From Planctomycetota bacterium (lineage in GTDB: Bacteria > Planctomycetota > Phycisphaerae > UBA1845 > UTPLA1), in contig JADJRI010000026.1 in the NCBI GenBank assembly GCA_016712275.1, positions 1-50,745 on the forward strand: a stretch of 50,745 nt of DNA, read 5' to 3'. The stretch's first letter is position 1. Every line of letters begins with the position of its first letter. The notes beneath the pieces are model-generated. The model worked only from the letters and a program-made list of their open reading frames with translations, was not told the DNA's origin and searched no databases. Shown one piece after another: positions 27,452 to 37,104 of the stretch. Position numbers and translations under genes: made by a program.

Positions 27452-28626
27452 TTACACCGCCGCACACACCTTCTTCGCCGCATCCGTCAAGTCGCTCGCG
27501 GGCACCAACTGCGGTATCGCCGCCTCTTTCAGCATCACGCGGGCCTTTTCGACGTTCGTCCCTTCCAGCCGTGCGACCACCGGAATCTTGAAGCCCACTT
27601 CCTTCGCCGCGTGAATCAGTGCATCGGCGATGACATCGCATTTGGCAATGCCGCCGAAGATGTTCACCAAAACGCCCTTCACCTTGGGATCGGACAAAAT
27701 AATCCGAAACGCCTCGACCGCGCCATCCTTCGTCACGCTGCCGCCCACGTCGAGAAAATTCGCCGGCGAGCCGCCGTGCAGTTTGATGATGTCCATCGTC
27801 GCCATCGCCAGACCGGCGCCATTAACGAGACAGCCGATGTTGCCGTCTAGCGCGATGTATGACAGGTTCGCCTTCTTCGCACGAATCTCGTTCGGGTTCT
27901 CCTCGGTCGGATCGAACATGTCCTCCAAATCCGGGTGCCGGAACAAGGCATTGTCGTCGAAGTTGAACTTCGCATCGATCGCCATGATGCGCCCCGGCTC
28001 GCCGCCCTTGCCCTTGGTCAGCACCAGCGGGTTGATCTCCGCAAGGCTGCAATCCTTGTCCTTGAAGATCTTGGCCAATGCCGACATCACCTGTGACGCC
28101 TGCTTGGCATGATCGCCGGCCAGCCCAGCGCCGCCGTCAGCCGGCGAAGCTGAAACGCCTCCAGCCCCAGAAGCGGATGAATCCACTCCTTGATGATCGC
28201 ATCCGGATTCTTCGCGGCCACCTCCTCGATTTCGACGCCGCCCTCCTTCGACACCATCATCACCGGGCAATTCTTCGCCCGATCGATCACCATGCCGACG
28301 TAATATTCCTTGTCAATGTCCACCGCCGGCGCGAGCAGAATCTTCTGCACTTTCACGCCGTCCGGTCCGGTCTGCTTCGAGACCATCGGCTCAGCCAGCA
28401 TGCGCTTCACATTTTTTTCGATCTCCGCCGCATTGTCCGACAGAATGACATAACCGGCCTTGCCTCGTCCGCCGGCATGAACCTGGGCCTTCACGACCAC
28501 CTGGCCCGTTCCAAGCGTTTTCAAAGCGCCGGCCACCTGCTCAGGTTTGTCGATGACCTCAAACTTGGGAACCGGCGCCCCGGCGGCGACGAGAAGTTGG
28601 CGGGCCTGATATTCGTGTATTTTCAT
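27452..28626 (-). CDS. sucC: Succinyl-CoA synthetase beta subunit, one apparent frameshift
   Basis: The start at 28626 gives MKIHEYQARQLLVAAGAPVP, the standard SucC N-terminus with ATP-grasp domain (KAQVHAGGRGKAGYV). The second half carries the ligase domain GGSPANFLDVGG and LVNIFGGIAKCDVIADALI. The frame breaks near 28125: RLTAAL in one frame, then GLAGDHAKQASQVM in the next; restoring one C gives LTAALGLAGDHAKQ. It makes ATP or GTP from succinyl-CoA in the TCA cycle, together with SucD, which is not in the window. It is divergent from citrate synthase, sharing a 212-base control region. Confidence 0.93.
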
Positions 28627-28757
28627 GGAATTTGCTCCGTGCTCATATTCTGGGTCTGAAACGCTGAATCGGGTGCATCCTACGGCGATTATGGCCCTCA
28701 TTCAAACGCGCGGCCCCATTCGGCCATACGGTAACTTTGAGTCGAATCTCGCCGCCA

Positions 28758-28786
28758 TTTTCAGCCGAAGTCACCTGCACTATACT
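28758..28786 (+). promoter_or_regulatory. Sigma-70-like promoter for citrate synthase
   Basis: TTTTCA (28758-28763) and TATACT (28781-28786) are separated by 17 bases. Transcription would start near 28793, which argues against the ATG at 28800 and for the ATG at 28839. Confidence 0.5.
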
Positions 28787-28838
28787 GAAAGGCTCGATTA
28801 TGACGACGTGTGAATTGACAAAAGCGAGAGGCGCATCC

Positions 28839-30041
28839 ATGCCGAAGTTTCTGGGTAAAGTTGAATTTCCGGTCACGATTGAACTCGGCCGGGGGCTCGA
28901 AGGAGCCATCACCAACATCACAAAAATCGGATATGTCGACGGCGAGGCCGGACATCTCAATTATCGCGGCTATCCAATCGAGGGGCTTTGCGAGCACGGA
29001 AACTATTCCGAAATCGCATATCTCCTCATGTTTGGCAAGCTGCCCAACCGCGCCGAGCAGGACGCGTTCAGCGCCAAGCTTCAGGCCGGCGCCCCCCTGC
29101 CGCCCGCCGTCGTCAAAGTCATTGACGCACTCCCCAAAGACGCAAACCCGATGAACGCGCTTCAGGCGGCCGTCGCCGCCGCCGGCTGCGTCGACCGCGA
29201 GGCCGGCATGGTCGCCACCCATGCGTCCGACCCTGCAAGCTCGATCGAAACCGAGACGAACGTCGGCATTCGCGTTCTCTCCGTGACGCGCACGGCCGCC
29301 GCCTACATCGCACGTTCGCGCGAAGGCAAGCCCATCGTCACACCCGATTCTTCCCTGTCGTTCGCGGCGAATTATTACTACATGATGACCGGCCAGAAGC
29401 CCGATGCCATCACGACGAAAGTCATGGACGTCCTGTTGATTCTGCAGGCCGACCACGGCATGAACGCCTCGACGTTCGCCGCCATGATCGTTCACAGTTC
29501 CATGTCCGACATGTATTCAACCGTCGCCGCGGCCATCGGATCGCTGCGCGGCCCGCTCCACGGTGCTGCCAATCAGGCGGCACTCGACGACCTGCTAACA
29601 GTCGGCGGACCGGAAAATGCAAAGGCCTGGGTCGAGGATCGCATGGCCAAGGGCCAAAAGGTCATGGGCTTCGGCCATCGCGTTTACAAGGCCTATGACC
29701 CCCGCGCGACGGTGCTGAAGCGATATGCCGAACAGCTTTGCAAACAGCGCGGCATGGAGAAAATCTACCAGACCGCCGCCGCGATTGAGGAGCACGTCCT
29801 TGCAGCCATGAAGCAGGCCGGCAAGCCGATTTTCCCGAATGTCGACTTCTACTCAGGCGTTGTCTATCACGTTCTCGGTTTCGCGGCCCCGTTCTTCCCG
29901 GTCATCTTCGCTGTCGGCCGAACCGCCGGCTGGGTCTCGCGCGTGCTGGAGTATCTTCCGGAAAACCGCCTCTTCCGCCCCCGCGCGGTGTACAACGGCG
30001 ATACGGATTTGAAGTACACCCCGATGAGCGATCGCAAGTAA
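28839..30041 (+). CDS. gltA: Citrate synthase
   Basis: A 400-residue citrate synthase beginning MPKFLGKVEFPVTIELGRGL. The catalytic residues are present: His in LHGAANQA, His in GFGHRVYKAYDPRA and Asp in FPNVDFYSGVVYHVLG; the acetyl-CoA-binding region and C-terminal YTPMSDRK are also typical. It condenses oxaloacetate and acetyl-CoA at the head of the TCA cycle. ATG 28839 is chosen because GAGAGG lies seven bases upstream and the promoter leaves almost no leader for ATG 28800. The size fits the short (type I-like) citrate/2-methylcitrate synthase group, so some activity on propionyl-CoA cannot be excluded. The gene is intact. Confidence 0.93.
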   Translation: MPKFLGKVEFPVTIELGRGLEGAITNITKIGYVDGEAGHLNYRGYPIEGLCEHGNYSEIAYLLMFGKLPNRAEQDAFSAKLQAGAPLPPAVVKVIDALPKDANPMNALQAAVAAAGCVDREAGMVATHASDPASSIETETNVGIRVLSVTRTAAAYIARSREGKPIVTPDSSLSFAANYYYMMTGQKPDAITTKVMDVLLILQADHGMNASTFAAMIVHSSMSDMYSTVAAAIGSLRGPLHGAANQAALDDLLTVGGPENAKAWVEDRMAKGQKVMGFGHRVYKAYDPRATVLKRYAEQLCKQRGMEKIYQTAAAIEEHVLAAMKQAGKPIFPNVDFYSGVVYHVLGFAAPFFPVIFAVGRTAGWVSRVLEYLPENRLFRPRAVYNGDTDLKYTPMSDRK

Positions 30042-30083
30042 TCTCGCCGTCCCTGGGAAACAAGACTTGAAGCAAGAACACGA

Positions 30084-30114
30084 AGCCGCTGGATATTGAT
30101 CCAGCGGCTTTTGC
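30084..30114 (+). terminator. Rho-independent terminator after citrate synthase
   Basis: An 11-bp stem AGCCGCTGGAT/ATCCAGCGGCT (30084-30094 with 30099-30109) with loop ATTG, followed by TTTGC. It separates gltA from the convergent CPBP gene. Confidence 0.78.
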
Positions 30115-30157
30115 ATGTCTGGGAAAGTTTAGCCTTCAGCCGCGATAACGATGCGGC

Positions 30158-30985
30158 TCAACTCTTTGCGCCAAGAAAAATGAGGATCACGGTCTTCAGA
30201 GACCTTGACTTAACATACGTAAATGCCAGCACCATGCCGAACATCACCAACGACGGAATGGTCTGCGGCACCGAAAAGTGAATCAGGCCGAACAATGTCG
30301 CGCTGGCCGCCATTGCAGCCCATGTTGAGGGCCATGTTTCCGAAAGAAACCGGAAAATCAGTCCCCGAAATACGAATTCCTCAAGGATGGGTGCAAGTAT
30401 GACGGCACTTACGATGGTGACGGCCGCCAGCCACGTCGGCCCTTGTCCGGACTCCAGCAGCAGAATCGCCGAATGTTCCTTCACATAGGGAATGCCCGAC
30501 AACTCCATAATAATTTTGGTCAAGTGAAACAGTCCCGCGCAAACCGGCCATGACGCCAGATAAATCAAGACAGCCTGCAAAACGCGCGAGCCAAATCTCT
30601 CAAGCGTTAATCCCCATGCCGAAAAATCCCTCCCGAGCCGAACGCCGACAATCACGAGGACCAGCGCGATGTTCATCACCTGGGCCGCCAACCCCAAAAC
30701 CGCCGTCACAGATTCCGAAATTTCCGTGCCGCCGTCTATCGACTGAGAAGTCGAAACTTGGCTCCCGGTCATGCTCGCATAAACACTGAACAGAAACTGG
30801 CCCATCAGCACAAACAGACAAATGACGATTCCGATGTCGGTGGGTTGCAATGACAAGCGCTTGACTGGCGGCAAGTCCATCGCCGCCTTCCATTGCCGGG
30901 TAATCGAAATCCGAAAGGCACCGGCAAACAGCGTCAAAATACCGACCATGAGAATCGCGGCTTCGACTCGCTCGGCTGTGTTCAT
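30158..30985 (-). CDS. CPBP-family intramembrane metalloprotease
   Basis: A membrane protein of about 275 residues with some eight hydrophobic segments. The CPBP (Abi, Rce1-like) motifs are visible: EEFVFRGLIF (Glu-Glu-x-x-x-Arg) in VILAPILEEFVFRG, and the later FGLIHF with its His. The last family motif (typically H-x-x-x-N) is not seen; the frame ends LKTVILIFLGAKS, so the C-terminus may be shortened or shifted. Family members cleave prenylated or other substrates within the membrane; bacterial targets are mostly unknown. ATG 30985 is preferred over TTG 31000. It is divergent from trpC with 75 bases between them. Confidence 0.78.
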   Translation of the reverse strand: MNTAERVEAAILMVGILTLFAGAFRISITRQWKAAMDLPPVKRLSLQPTDIGIVICLFVLMGQFLFSVYASMTGSQVSTSQSIDGGTEISESVTAVLGLAAQVMNIALVLVIVGVRLGRDFSAWGLTLERFGSRVLQAVLIYLASWPVCAGLFHLTKIIMELSGIPYVKEHSAILLLESGQGPTWLAAVTIVSAVILAPILEEFVFRGLIFRFLSETWPSTWAAMAASATLFGLIHFSVPQTIPSLVMFGMVLAFTYVKSRSLKTVILIFLGAKS

Positions 30986-31060
30986 GTCGTTCAGTTGCAA
31001 GCGGTTGCCGCTCCGGGAAATGACAACTACATTGTCTCTAGTAGGATCGAAAGGACGAAT

Positions 31061-31872
31061 GTGGTCGGGACTATATTGGAAAAAATCGTCGAGACCAAAC
31101 GCCGCGAGGTGGCCGCCGCCAAATCGTTACGGCCGCCCGATGTCGTCCGACACGAGGCCAAGCTGGCTGGCGCGCCGCGAGACTTTTGCAAGGCGGTCCT
31201 GCCGGCAATCAGGAACCCTGAAGCCCCGATCCGACTGATCGCCGAAATCAAAAAGGCGTCCCCATCGGCAGGCCTCATTCGCGCCGACTTCGATCCGGTG
31301 GCCATCGCCGAAGCCTACGAATCGGCGGGGGCGTCGGCCATCAGCGTATTGACGGATCGTACTTATTTTCAAGGCGATCTCTCCTACATTGAGCTTATCA
31401 AGCAAAGCGTGGCGCTTCCCATTCTTCGCAAGGATTTCATCATCGACGATTATCAAGTCCATGAGAGCCGCGCGGCAGGCGCTGATGCAGTATTGCTCAT
31501 CGCATCGATTCTGCCGCCACAGCAAATTGACAAATGGAGCCGATTGGCGATCGACATGGGAATGTCATCTCTCATCGAAGTACATAATGAAATGGAATTG
31601 GAGGCTGTGCTGCCATACATCAATATTGAGCGCCGCACAATCCTTGGAATCAACAACCGCGATCTGAAAGCGCAGCGAACCGATTTGGAGGTCACGCGCC
31701 GTCTCGCCGAATTGCTCCCCGAAATCATGCCATTCGTTACGGAGAGCGGCATTGCCACAAACGAAGATGTGAGCGCCTGCGCTCACAGGGCGCCGCCGCC
31801 ATGCTGGTCGGCGAAACGCTCATGCGCTCGCCAAACATCGAATCAAAAACGCGCGAGTTGCTCGGCAAGTAA
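31061..31872 (+). CDS. trpC: Indole-3-glycerol-phosphate synthase, one apparent frameshift
   Basis: It starts at GTG 31061 (VGTILEKIVETKRREVAAAK), with AAGGA at 31051-31055. The family motifs EIKKASPSAGLIR, VLTDRTYFQGD, LRKDFIIDDYQ and VTESGIAT are present. After NEDVSA one base is missing near 31777; the next frame completes the barrel as LRSQGAAAMLVGETLMRSPN and ends LLGK at TAA 31870-31872. It closes the indole ring in tryptophan synthesis (CdRP to indole-3-glycerol phosphate). No other trp gene is adjacent, so tryptophan genes are dispersed here. It converges with the response regulator at 31894, 21 bases away. Confidence 0.92.
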
Positions 31873-31893
31873 GCCGGATTGGCTGATGGTCGT

Positions 31894-33375
31894 TTACTTC
31901 GTCCCGTGCCTCAAAGGATCATACTCCAGCCCATAATGCTTCATTTTCTTGTACAGCGTCGTGCGATTGATATCCAGCATTTCCGATGTGGTCTGCCGAT
32001 TCCAATTGTTCAGCCTCAGCGCCGCTTCGATAATACTCTTCTCCGGCCCCTCCAGCGCGTCCTTGAGCGGCATCGGCTTGTAATCGAACGATCCAATCGA
32101 TGACCCGCCGCCCAGTCGTCCGCCCGGAGAATCGCTCAGAACATGCGCCGGCAGATGCGATACATCGATATGCCGCTCGCGGCACATCACCACCGCGCGC
32201 TCCACCGCATTCTCAAGCTCCCGCACATTGCCCGGCCAGTGATACGCCTGCAGTGCGTGCATCGCCTCAGGAGTAAAATCGAGAATCTCCCGCTTCACCT
32301 CCGCGCGATACTTCTTCAGAAAACTCTCCGCAAGCCGCGGAATATCGCCAATCCGCTCTACAAGCGACGGCATTTGAATCGTGACGACATTGATGCGATA
32401 ATAAAGGTCCTGCCGGAATCGGCCTGCCGAGACTTCCTCCGCCAAGTCAACATTCGACGCCAAAATCACGCGCACATCGGCCTTGACGGTCTCATTCGAT
32501 CCGACCGGTTCATAGCACTTTTCCTGCAACACGCGCAGCAGCTTCACCTGAAACGCGGGCGACGCAGAATTGATCTCATCAAGGAATATCGTGCCGCCCT
32601 CGGCCGCTTTGAACTTGCCGTCTTTATTGGCGGTCGCCCCGGTAAAACTTCCTTTCGTGTGGCCGAACAGCTCGCTCTCCAGCAACCCCTCCGGTATGGC
32701 CCCGCACGACACCTCCACAAACGGCCCTTTTCCTCGATCCGACCGATAGTGCAGCGCATGCGCGATCATGCTCTTGCCCGTGCCCGACTCGCCGCTGATC
32801 AGGATGGTCGTCTTCGTGTCGGCGACGGCTTCGATCATGTCAAAAATCTTGAGCATCTTGTAGTCATGGCCGACGATGTTATCGAGTGAGTATCGCAGAT
32901 CGAGCTGCTGCCGCAGCGATCGATTTTCGCGAACCAGCGAGTGCTGCTGCACCGCCCGTTCCAGCACCAGCCGTAGCTCGTCATCGACGATCGGCTTGGT
33001 CAAGTAGTCATATGCACCCATCTTGATCGCTTCAACGGCCGACTCGATCGTGCCATAGCCCGTAATAACGATCGGCACCACATCCGGATACCGATCGCGC
33101 ATCAGCCGAAGCATTTCAAAGCCATCCGCCTCCGGCATGTTCACGTCGGTGATGACGATGGCGAAATCCTGCTTCGCCAACTTCTCAACTGCTTCGCGGA
33201 CGGAATTGACGCCCGTCGCTTCGTAGCCCTCGACGCGAAGCAATTCGGCGAGCGAATCGACAATAATGCGGTCATCGTCGACAATCAGCACGCGAGAAAT
33301 CACCGGCTTGTCAGTTGTGGAGGACCGTCGCGATTGGGTATTCGTCGAGCCTTTATGATTCGTCCTTGATGCCAC
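31894..33375 (-). CDS. Sigma-54-dependent response regulator (NtrC-like)
   Basis: A 493-residue protein: receiver domain with acceptor Asp77 in IVITDVNMPEADGF; AAA+ domain with Walker A GESGTGKS, the sigma-54 contact loop KGSFTGA (GSFTGA rather than the usual GAFTGA), and Walker B GGTIFLDEI; and a Fis-type helix-turn-helix at the C-terminus (RQTTSEMLDINRTTLYKKMK). Phosphorylation by the kinase encoded just upstream (33474) would allow it to activate sigma-54 promoters. The targets are not evident in the window. The gene is intact. Confidence 0.93.
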   Translation of the reverse strand: MASRTNHKGSTNTQSRRSSTTDKPVISRVLIVDDDRIIVDSLAELLRVEGYEATGVNSVREAVEKLAKQDFAIVITDVNMPEADGFEMLRLMRDRYPDVVPIVITGYGTIESAVEAIKMGAYDYLTKPIVDDELRLVLERAVQQHSLVRENRSLRQQLDLRYSLDNIVGHDYKMLKIFDMIEAVADTKTTILISGESGTGKSMIAHALHYRSDRGKGPFVEVSCGAIPEGLLESELFGHTKGSFTGATANKDGKFKAAEGGTIFLDEINSASPAFQVKLLRVLQEKCYEPVGSNETVKADVRVILASNVDLAEEVSAGRFRQDLYYRINVVTIQMPSLVERIGDIPRLAESFLKKYRAEVKREILDFTPEAMHALQAYHWPGNVRELENAVERAVVMCRERHIDVSHLPAHVLSDSPGGRLGGGSSIGSFDYKPMPLKDALEGPEKSIIEAALRLNNWNRQTTSEMLDINRTTLYKKMKHYGLEYDPLRHGTK

Positions 33376-33473
33376 GGCAATGCTCCTGTTTCAAAAGTCG
33401 ATCACTCGTTAAGTGTGGCACAGCTTCGCCGGAACGGAGTCGGCCGCGCCGCCTGACTTATCAACGCCCGACA

Positions 33474-34589
33474 CTACTGAGTTGCAACCGCATTTCGCTG
33501 CGGGAATCGAACCGTCATCGTGGTGCCTCTGGGTTCGCGCCGCGATGCCCCAATCGACCCGCCGAGTCGCTCGATCAGCTCCCTGCAAACGGCCAATCCC
33601 AGGCCGGTCCCCTTGCCGTCAGTCTTTGTCGTAAAGAACGGCTCGAAAACGCGCTCGATGTCGGCCGGAAGGCCGATTCCCGTATCTTCCACCAGCACAA
33701 CAACATCGCCGCTACTGAGGTCGGTCGAAACTGTCAGCGTGCCGCCATCGGGCATCGCATCCACCGCATTTTTGATAAGATTGCACAGCACCTGAAACAA
33801 GCTGCTGCCGCGCACCACCGGCATGTCGGAATGATGAAAATTACACACCACCGTGACGTTGCCTTCACGAATTTGGCCTTCCATCGCCGCCAGCGCATCT
33901 TCGACAATCTGATTGATGGTCGCCTGCTCCATGGCCCCCGGCGCCGACCGCGAAAACTCCAGCAATGTGCCCAGAATCTGCGCCATGCGCTGAATGCCGC
34001 TCTTCACATTTTCGAGATATCGATTGAGCGGCTCGTCCTGATTCGGTTCGCAATGACGAATGGCGAGGTTCGTAAAGCGCAAAATGCCGTCAAGCGGATT
34101 GTTCAACTCGTGGGCCACGCGTGCCGCCAGCTTGCCCACCGCCGCCATCCTCTCGGAAACGGCCAGCCGCCTCTCCATGCTGATGCGCGCCGTCACGTCA
34201 TCCGCCAGCAACAACCCGCCCAAAACTTCGCTCGAATCGCCGGCGCGTAGCGGACTGATCACGATGGACAGATAACTTTCGGTTTGATCCTTGCCGCGCG
34301 GCGCCATCGCATCGAAGTGTCGCGAGTGCGGCGATTGAATAATTCCGCGAAGTTCCGATTGCCAGTCGATGCACGATCCTTCGATCGTCAGGCGCGTCAG
34401 CAGGGTCGCGACATCGTCTGCCGGAGGCAAAATGATCTCCGCCGCGCGATTGCGCGATGAAATACGAAGATTGCGGTCAAATACAACAAGACTGCTGGGC
34501 AGGGATTCGAAGACCGCGCCCATGAGTGACGCGTCCGCGTCGCCATAAGAGCCGGACGGCGATGTTGATTGGGATGAACGTTCGACCAT
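33474..34589 (-). CDS. Soluble PAS-domain sensor histidine kinase (NtrB-like)
   Basis: About 371 residues. A PAS domain (FESLPSSLVVFDRNLRISSR) is followed by HisKA with phospho-acceptor His160 in ARVAHELNNPLDGILRF, and HATPase motifs: N-box NLIKNAVDAMPDGG, G1 DTGIGLP and GKGTGLGLAV. No membrane segment is present, so it senses a cytoplasmic signal. It ends 98 bases before the start of the sigma-54 response regulator on the same strand and is presumably its partner. The start is uncertain: ATG 34589 is used, and GTG 34625 is possible. From 34590 to 34903 no gene is seen. Confidence 0.9.
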   Translation of the reverse strand: MVERSSQSTSPSGSYGDADASLMGAVFESLPSSLVVFDRNLRISSRNRAAEIILPPADDVATLLTRLTIEGSCIDWQSELRGIIQSPHSRHFDAMAPRGKDQTESYLSIVISPLRAGDSSEVLGGLLLADDVTARISMERRLAVSERMAAVGKLAARVAHELNNPLDGILRFTNLAIRHCEPNQDEPLNRYLENVKSGIQRMAQILGTLLEFSRSAPGAMEQATINQIVEDALAAMEGQIREGNVTVVCNFHHSDMPVVRGSSLFQVLCNLIKNAVDAMPDGGTLTVSTDLSSGDVVVLVEDTGIGLPADIERVFEPFFTTKTDGKGTGLGLAVCRELIERLGGSIGASRREPRGTTMTVRFPQRNAVATQ

Positions 34590-34903
34590 CGAGGTGACTG
34601 ACCGATCCTTCTGTCCCCTAAGCACTTACGTTGGGACAATGCGAATTCTCAACTGCCGTCGCGCGGAGCAACGGCGTTCGCAAACTCTATCGGTCAGACA
34701 GCCCCGCAAGGCAATCAATTGTTGCTTTTTTGCATCGTTATCACGCGCGAAAGAAGTGGGAAACGCTGGGCGGGCATACTTGCGTTTTGATTATCGGAGG
34801 GAGAATCCCAGGGAGTGCATCGACCACGCCGAGCCTTTGCCTCACCGGAACAACAACAGTCTATTACCGGTCGATTGCAATCGCACCCGGCGGATCACGG
34901 CCT

Positions 34904-36115
34904 CTATCGCGAAATTACAGGCAGCGGCAAACTGCCATCCGCTCTTGGCAGCGGATCCGGCGGCTTGATGGTGACACCACCGTGGCGCAGTGTCGCTTCG
35001 CCGCGCTCCACGCGCTGGGCAAACGCCAGCGATTCCTCATACAGCGCATCCATCATCTCACTTTCGTTCACCGTGCGCGTTTGTTCGCCCTGTACATAGA
35101 TAATTCCCTTTCCCTTGCCCGCAAAGACGGCTACGTCCGCGCCCTCGGCCTCGCCCGGCCCATTCACCACGCACCCCATCACCGCCACCTTCACCGGCAC
35201 CTTGATCGTCGAGAGTTTTCGACGCACATCCTGCACCAGCGTGATGAGATCCACCTCGATCCGCCCGCACGTCGGACACGCAATCAACTCCGGCTCCACG
35301 CGCGGCTTCAACCCCAGGCAATTGAGCATCTCCTTAGCATCTTCAACCTCAAACACCGGGTCGCTCGCATAGCTGATTCGCACCGTATCGCCGATGCCGT
35401 TTGCCAGAAGTGTCCCCAACGCCACCACGCTCCGAATGCATCCCGACTCTTTCGGCCCGGCATGGGTCACGCCCAGGTGAAGCGGAAAATCAAATCGCTC
35501 GCTGATGGCCGTATAGGCTTTGATGACGATCCGCGCGTCGATACTCTTCGCGCTGATGACGACATCGCCAAAATCGTTTTCATCGAAGATGCGCAGATAA
35601 TCCTCCAGCTTTTCGACCATGATGCCGACAAGCTCTTCTTCGTAGTTCTGCTCCAGCTTCGCTTTTTCCTCCGCCCGTTTTCCCTTGTCCTTCCGTTCGA
35701 TGATTCCGCCTTCGTTCACGCCGACGCGAATCGGAATGCTCCGCTCGCGGCACGCCCGAATCACCCGATCGACCTGCTTGCGATCCTGAATGTTGCCCGG
35801 GTTCAACCGGATCTTGTGTACACCCGCCTCGATCGCTTCCATGGCCCGCTGAAAATGAAAATGCACATCCGCCACGATGGGAACCGGTACCTGCGGCAAA
35901 ATGTGCTTAAGCGCTTCCGTATCTTTCGGCTCCGGGACGGCCACCCGCACGATGTCGCACCCCGCCCGCGCCAATGCCTGAATCTGCTCGACCGTTTTGT
36001 CAATTTCGTAGGTGTAGGTGCTGGTCATCGATTGAATCGAGACCGGTGCATCGCCCCCGATTGCAACGGGGCCGACTTTCATCTGACGGGTTCTGCGACG
36101 GGTAAACATGGCCAT
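34904..36115 (-). CDS. ispG: 4-hydroxy-3-methylbut-2-enyl diphosphate synthase
   Basis: A 403-residue GcpE/IspG of the short bacterial type. The N-terminal TIM barrel is recognised by VAIGGDAPVSIQSMTSTYT and KIRLNPGNI. The 4Fe-4S ligands are the Cys pair in CPTCGR and the third Cys in MGCVVNGPGEA, followed by the conserved Glu. It converts MEcPP to HMBPP in the MEP pathway to isoprenoids, feeding for example undecaprenyl phosphate for UppP. ATG 36115 or 36109 may be the start. An insertion rich in Lys and Glu (ERKDKGKRAEEKAKLEQ) lies in the barrel. The long plus-strand open frame at 34631-36157 is its antisense shadow. Confidence 0.94.
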   Translation of the reverse strand: MAMFTRRRTRQMKVGPVAIGGDAPVSIQSMTSTYTYEIDKTVEQIQALARAGCDIVRVAVPEPKDTEALKHILPQVPVPIVADVHFHFQRAMEAIEAGVHKIRLNPGNIQDRKQVDRVIRACRERSIPIRVGVNEGGIIERKDKGKRAEEKAKLEQNYEEELVGIMVEKLEDYLRIFDENDFGDVVISAKSIDARIVIKAYTAISERFDFPLHLGVTHAGPKESGCIRSVVALGTLLANGIGDTVRISYASDPVFEVEDAKEMLNCLGLKPRVEPELIACPTCGRIEVDLITLVQDVRRKLSTIKVPVKVAVMGCVVNGPGEAEGADVAVFAGKGKGIIYVQGEQTRTVNESEMMDALYEESLAFAQRVERGEATLRHGGVTIKPPDPLPRADGSLPLPVISR

Positions 36116-36270
36116 CCTTCAAAAAACTACCTTCAATTTGACGCAATTCCATTCTAGTGCGAAATCGAATCGGCGGATAATCTACCCGATCAATCGACCC
36201 TCGCGGCTCGTACAGACCATGTGTCGTGTGCGCGTCCAAGAAAACTACTGAAAACAGGAATCTACGGTTC

Positions 36271-37104
36271 ATGTCGAATCGACCGGCTCAAGCCCAATCC
36301 AATCCGCTTTCGCCATTCATCGGGGCGGCAACCCTTTTTTCCCTATTCGGACTCATGTCCATTTCCTGCATCGACCCCGCCGACCGATCGATAGACCGTG
36401 CCGATCGCCCAGCGGCCGGTCAGCGCCGTCTCATCGGCCGCTCCGTTCAGGGACGCCCCATCGAATCGTTCACTTTTGGCAATGGGCGCGATGGCGTGCT
36501 CATCATTGCCACCATTCATGGCAACGAAGACGCCGGCACGCCGCTCTGCGAAAAACTCATTGACCACTTGCACCGAAATCCTCGGCTCGTTGAAGATCGA
36601 CGCGTTATTATCATTGCCGATGTCAATCCCGATGGCCGTCGCAACCAGACGCGATTCAACGTTCGCGGCGTCGATCTCAATCGGAACTTTCCGGCCGGAA
36701 ACTACAACAGCAGCGGACGACATGGTGACAAACCGCTGTCAGAACCGGAAAGCGAAGCTCTGCATGCGGTGATCAAACGCGAAATGCCGGCCCGAATTAT
36801 CAGCATCCACCAGCCGCTCAATTATGGCAGCGAGTGCATCGACTTCGACGGTCCGGCCGAAATGCTGGCCGACGCCATGTCCGGCCATACGGACATTCCC
36901 GTCAAGCGCATCGGAAGCCGCCCCGGCTCTCTCGGCTCATTCGCCGGAGAATCACTGGGCATTCCGATCATCACGCTCGAACTGCCGAAAGACGCAAAGG
37001 GCCGCGATGCATTTTCACTTTGGCAAGACTATGGGAACATGCTCATCGCAGCCATCACTTTCCCGGATCGGCATGATTCTCTCGCGATCGATACCGAACC
37101 ATGA
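36271..37104 (+). CDS. M14-family zinc carboxypeptidase lipoprotein (MpaA-like)
   Basis: A 277-residue protein. ATG 36271 is preceded by AGGAA. A lipoprotein signal ends LMSISC (lipid Cys33). Zinc ligands are His83 and Glu86 in TIHGNEDAG and His180 in ISIHQPLNY. Arg138 in DLNRNFP binds the substrate carboxylate, and Glu237 in ITLELP is the catalytic base. NPDGRRNQTRFNVRG matches murein-peptide amidase MpaA and related D,L-peptide hydrolases. It probably trims peptides, perhaps from peptidoglycan, at the membrane outer face. Its stop overlaps the next start by four bases (ATGA), so the two are coupled. The gene is intact. Confidence 0.87.
   Translation: MSNRPAQAQSNPLSPFIGAATLFSLFGLMSISCIDPADRSIDRADRPAAGQRRLIGRSVQGRPIESFTFGNGRDGVLIIATIHGNEDAGTPLCEKLIDHLHRNPRLVEDRRVIIIADVNPDGRRNQTRFNVRGVDLNRNFPAGNYNSSGRHGDKPLSEPESEALHAVIKREMPARIISIHQPLNYGSECIDFDGPAEMLADAMSGHTDIPVKRIGSRPGSLGSFAGESLGIPIITLELPKDAKGRDAFSLWQDYGNMLIAAITFPDRHDSLAIDTEP

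Noticed and set aside
34631..36157. 508-codon open frame on the plus strand
   Set aside because: Antisense shadow of ispG; composition is His/Arg-rich with no family motif, and ispG is unmistakable on the minus strand.
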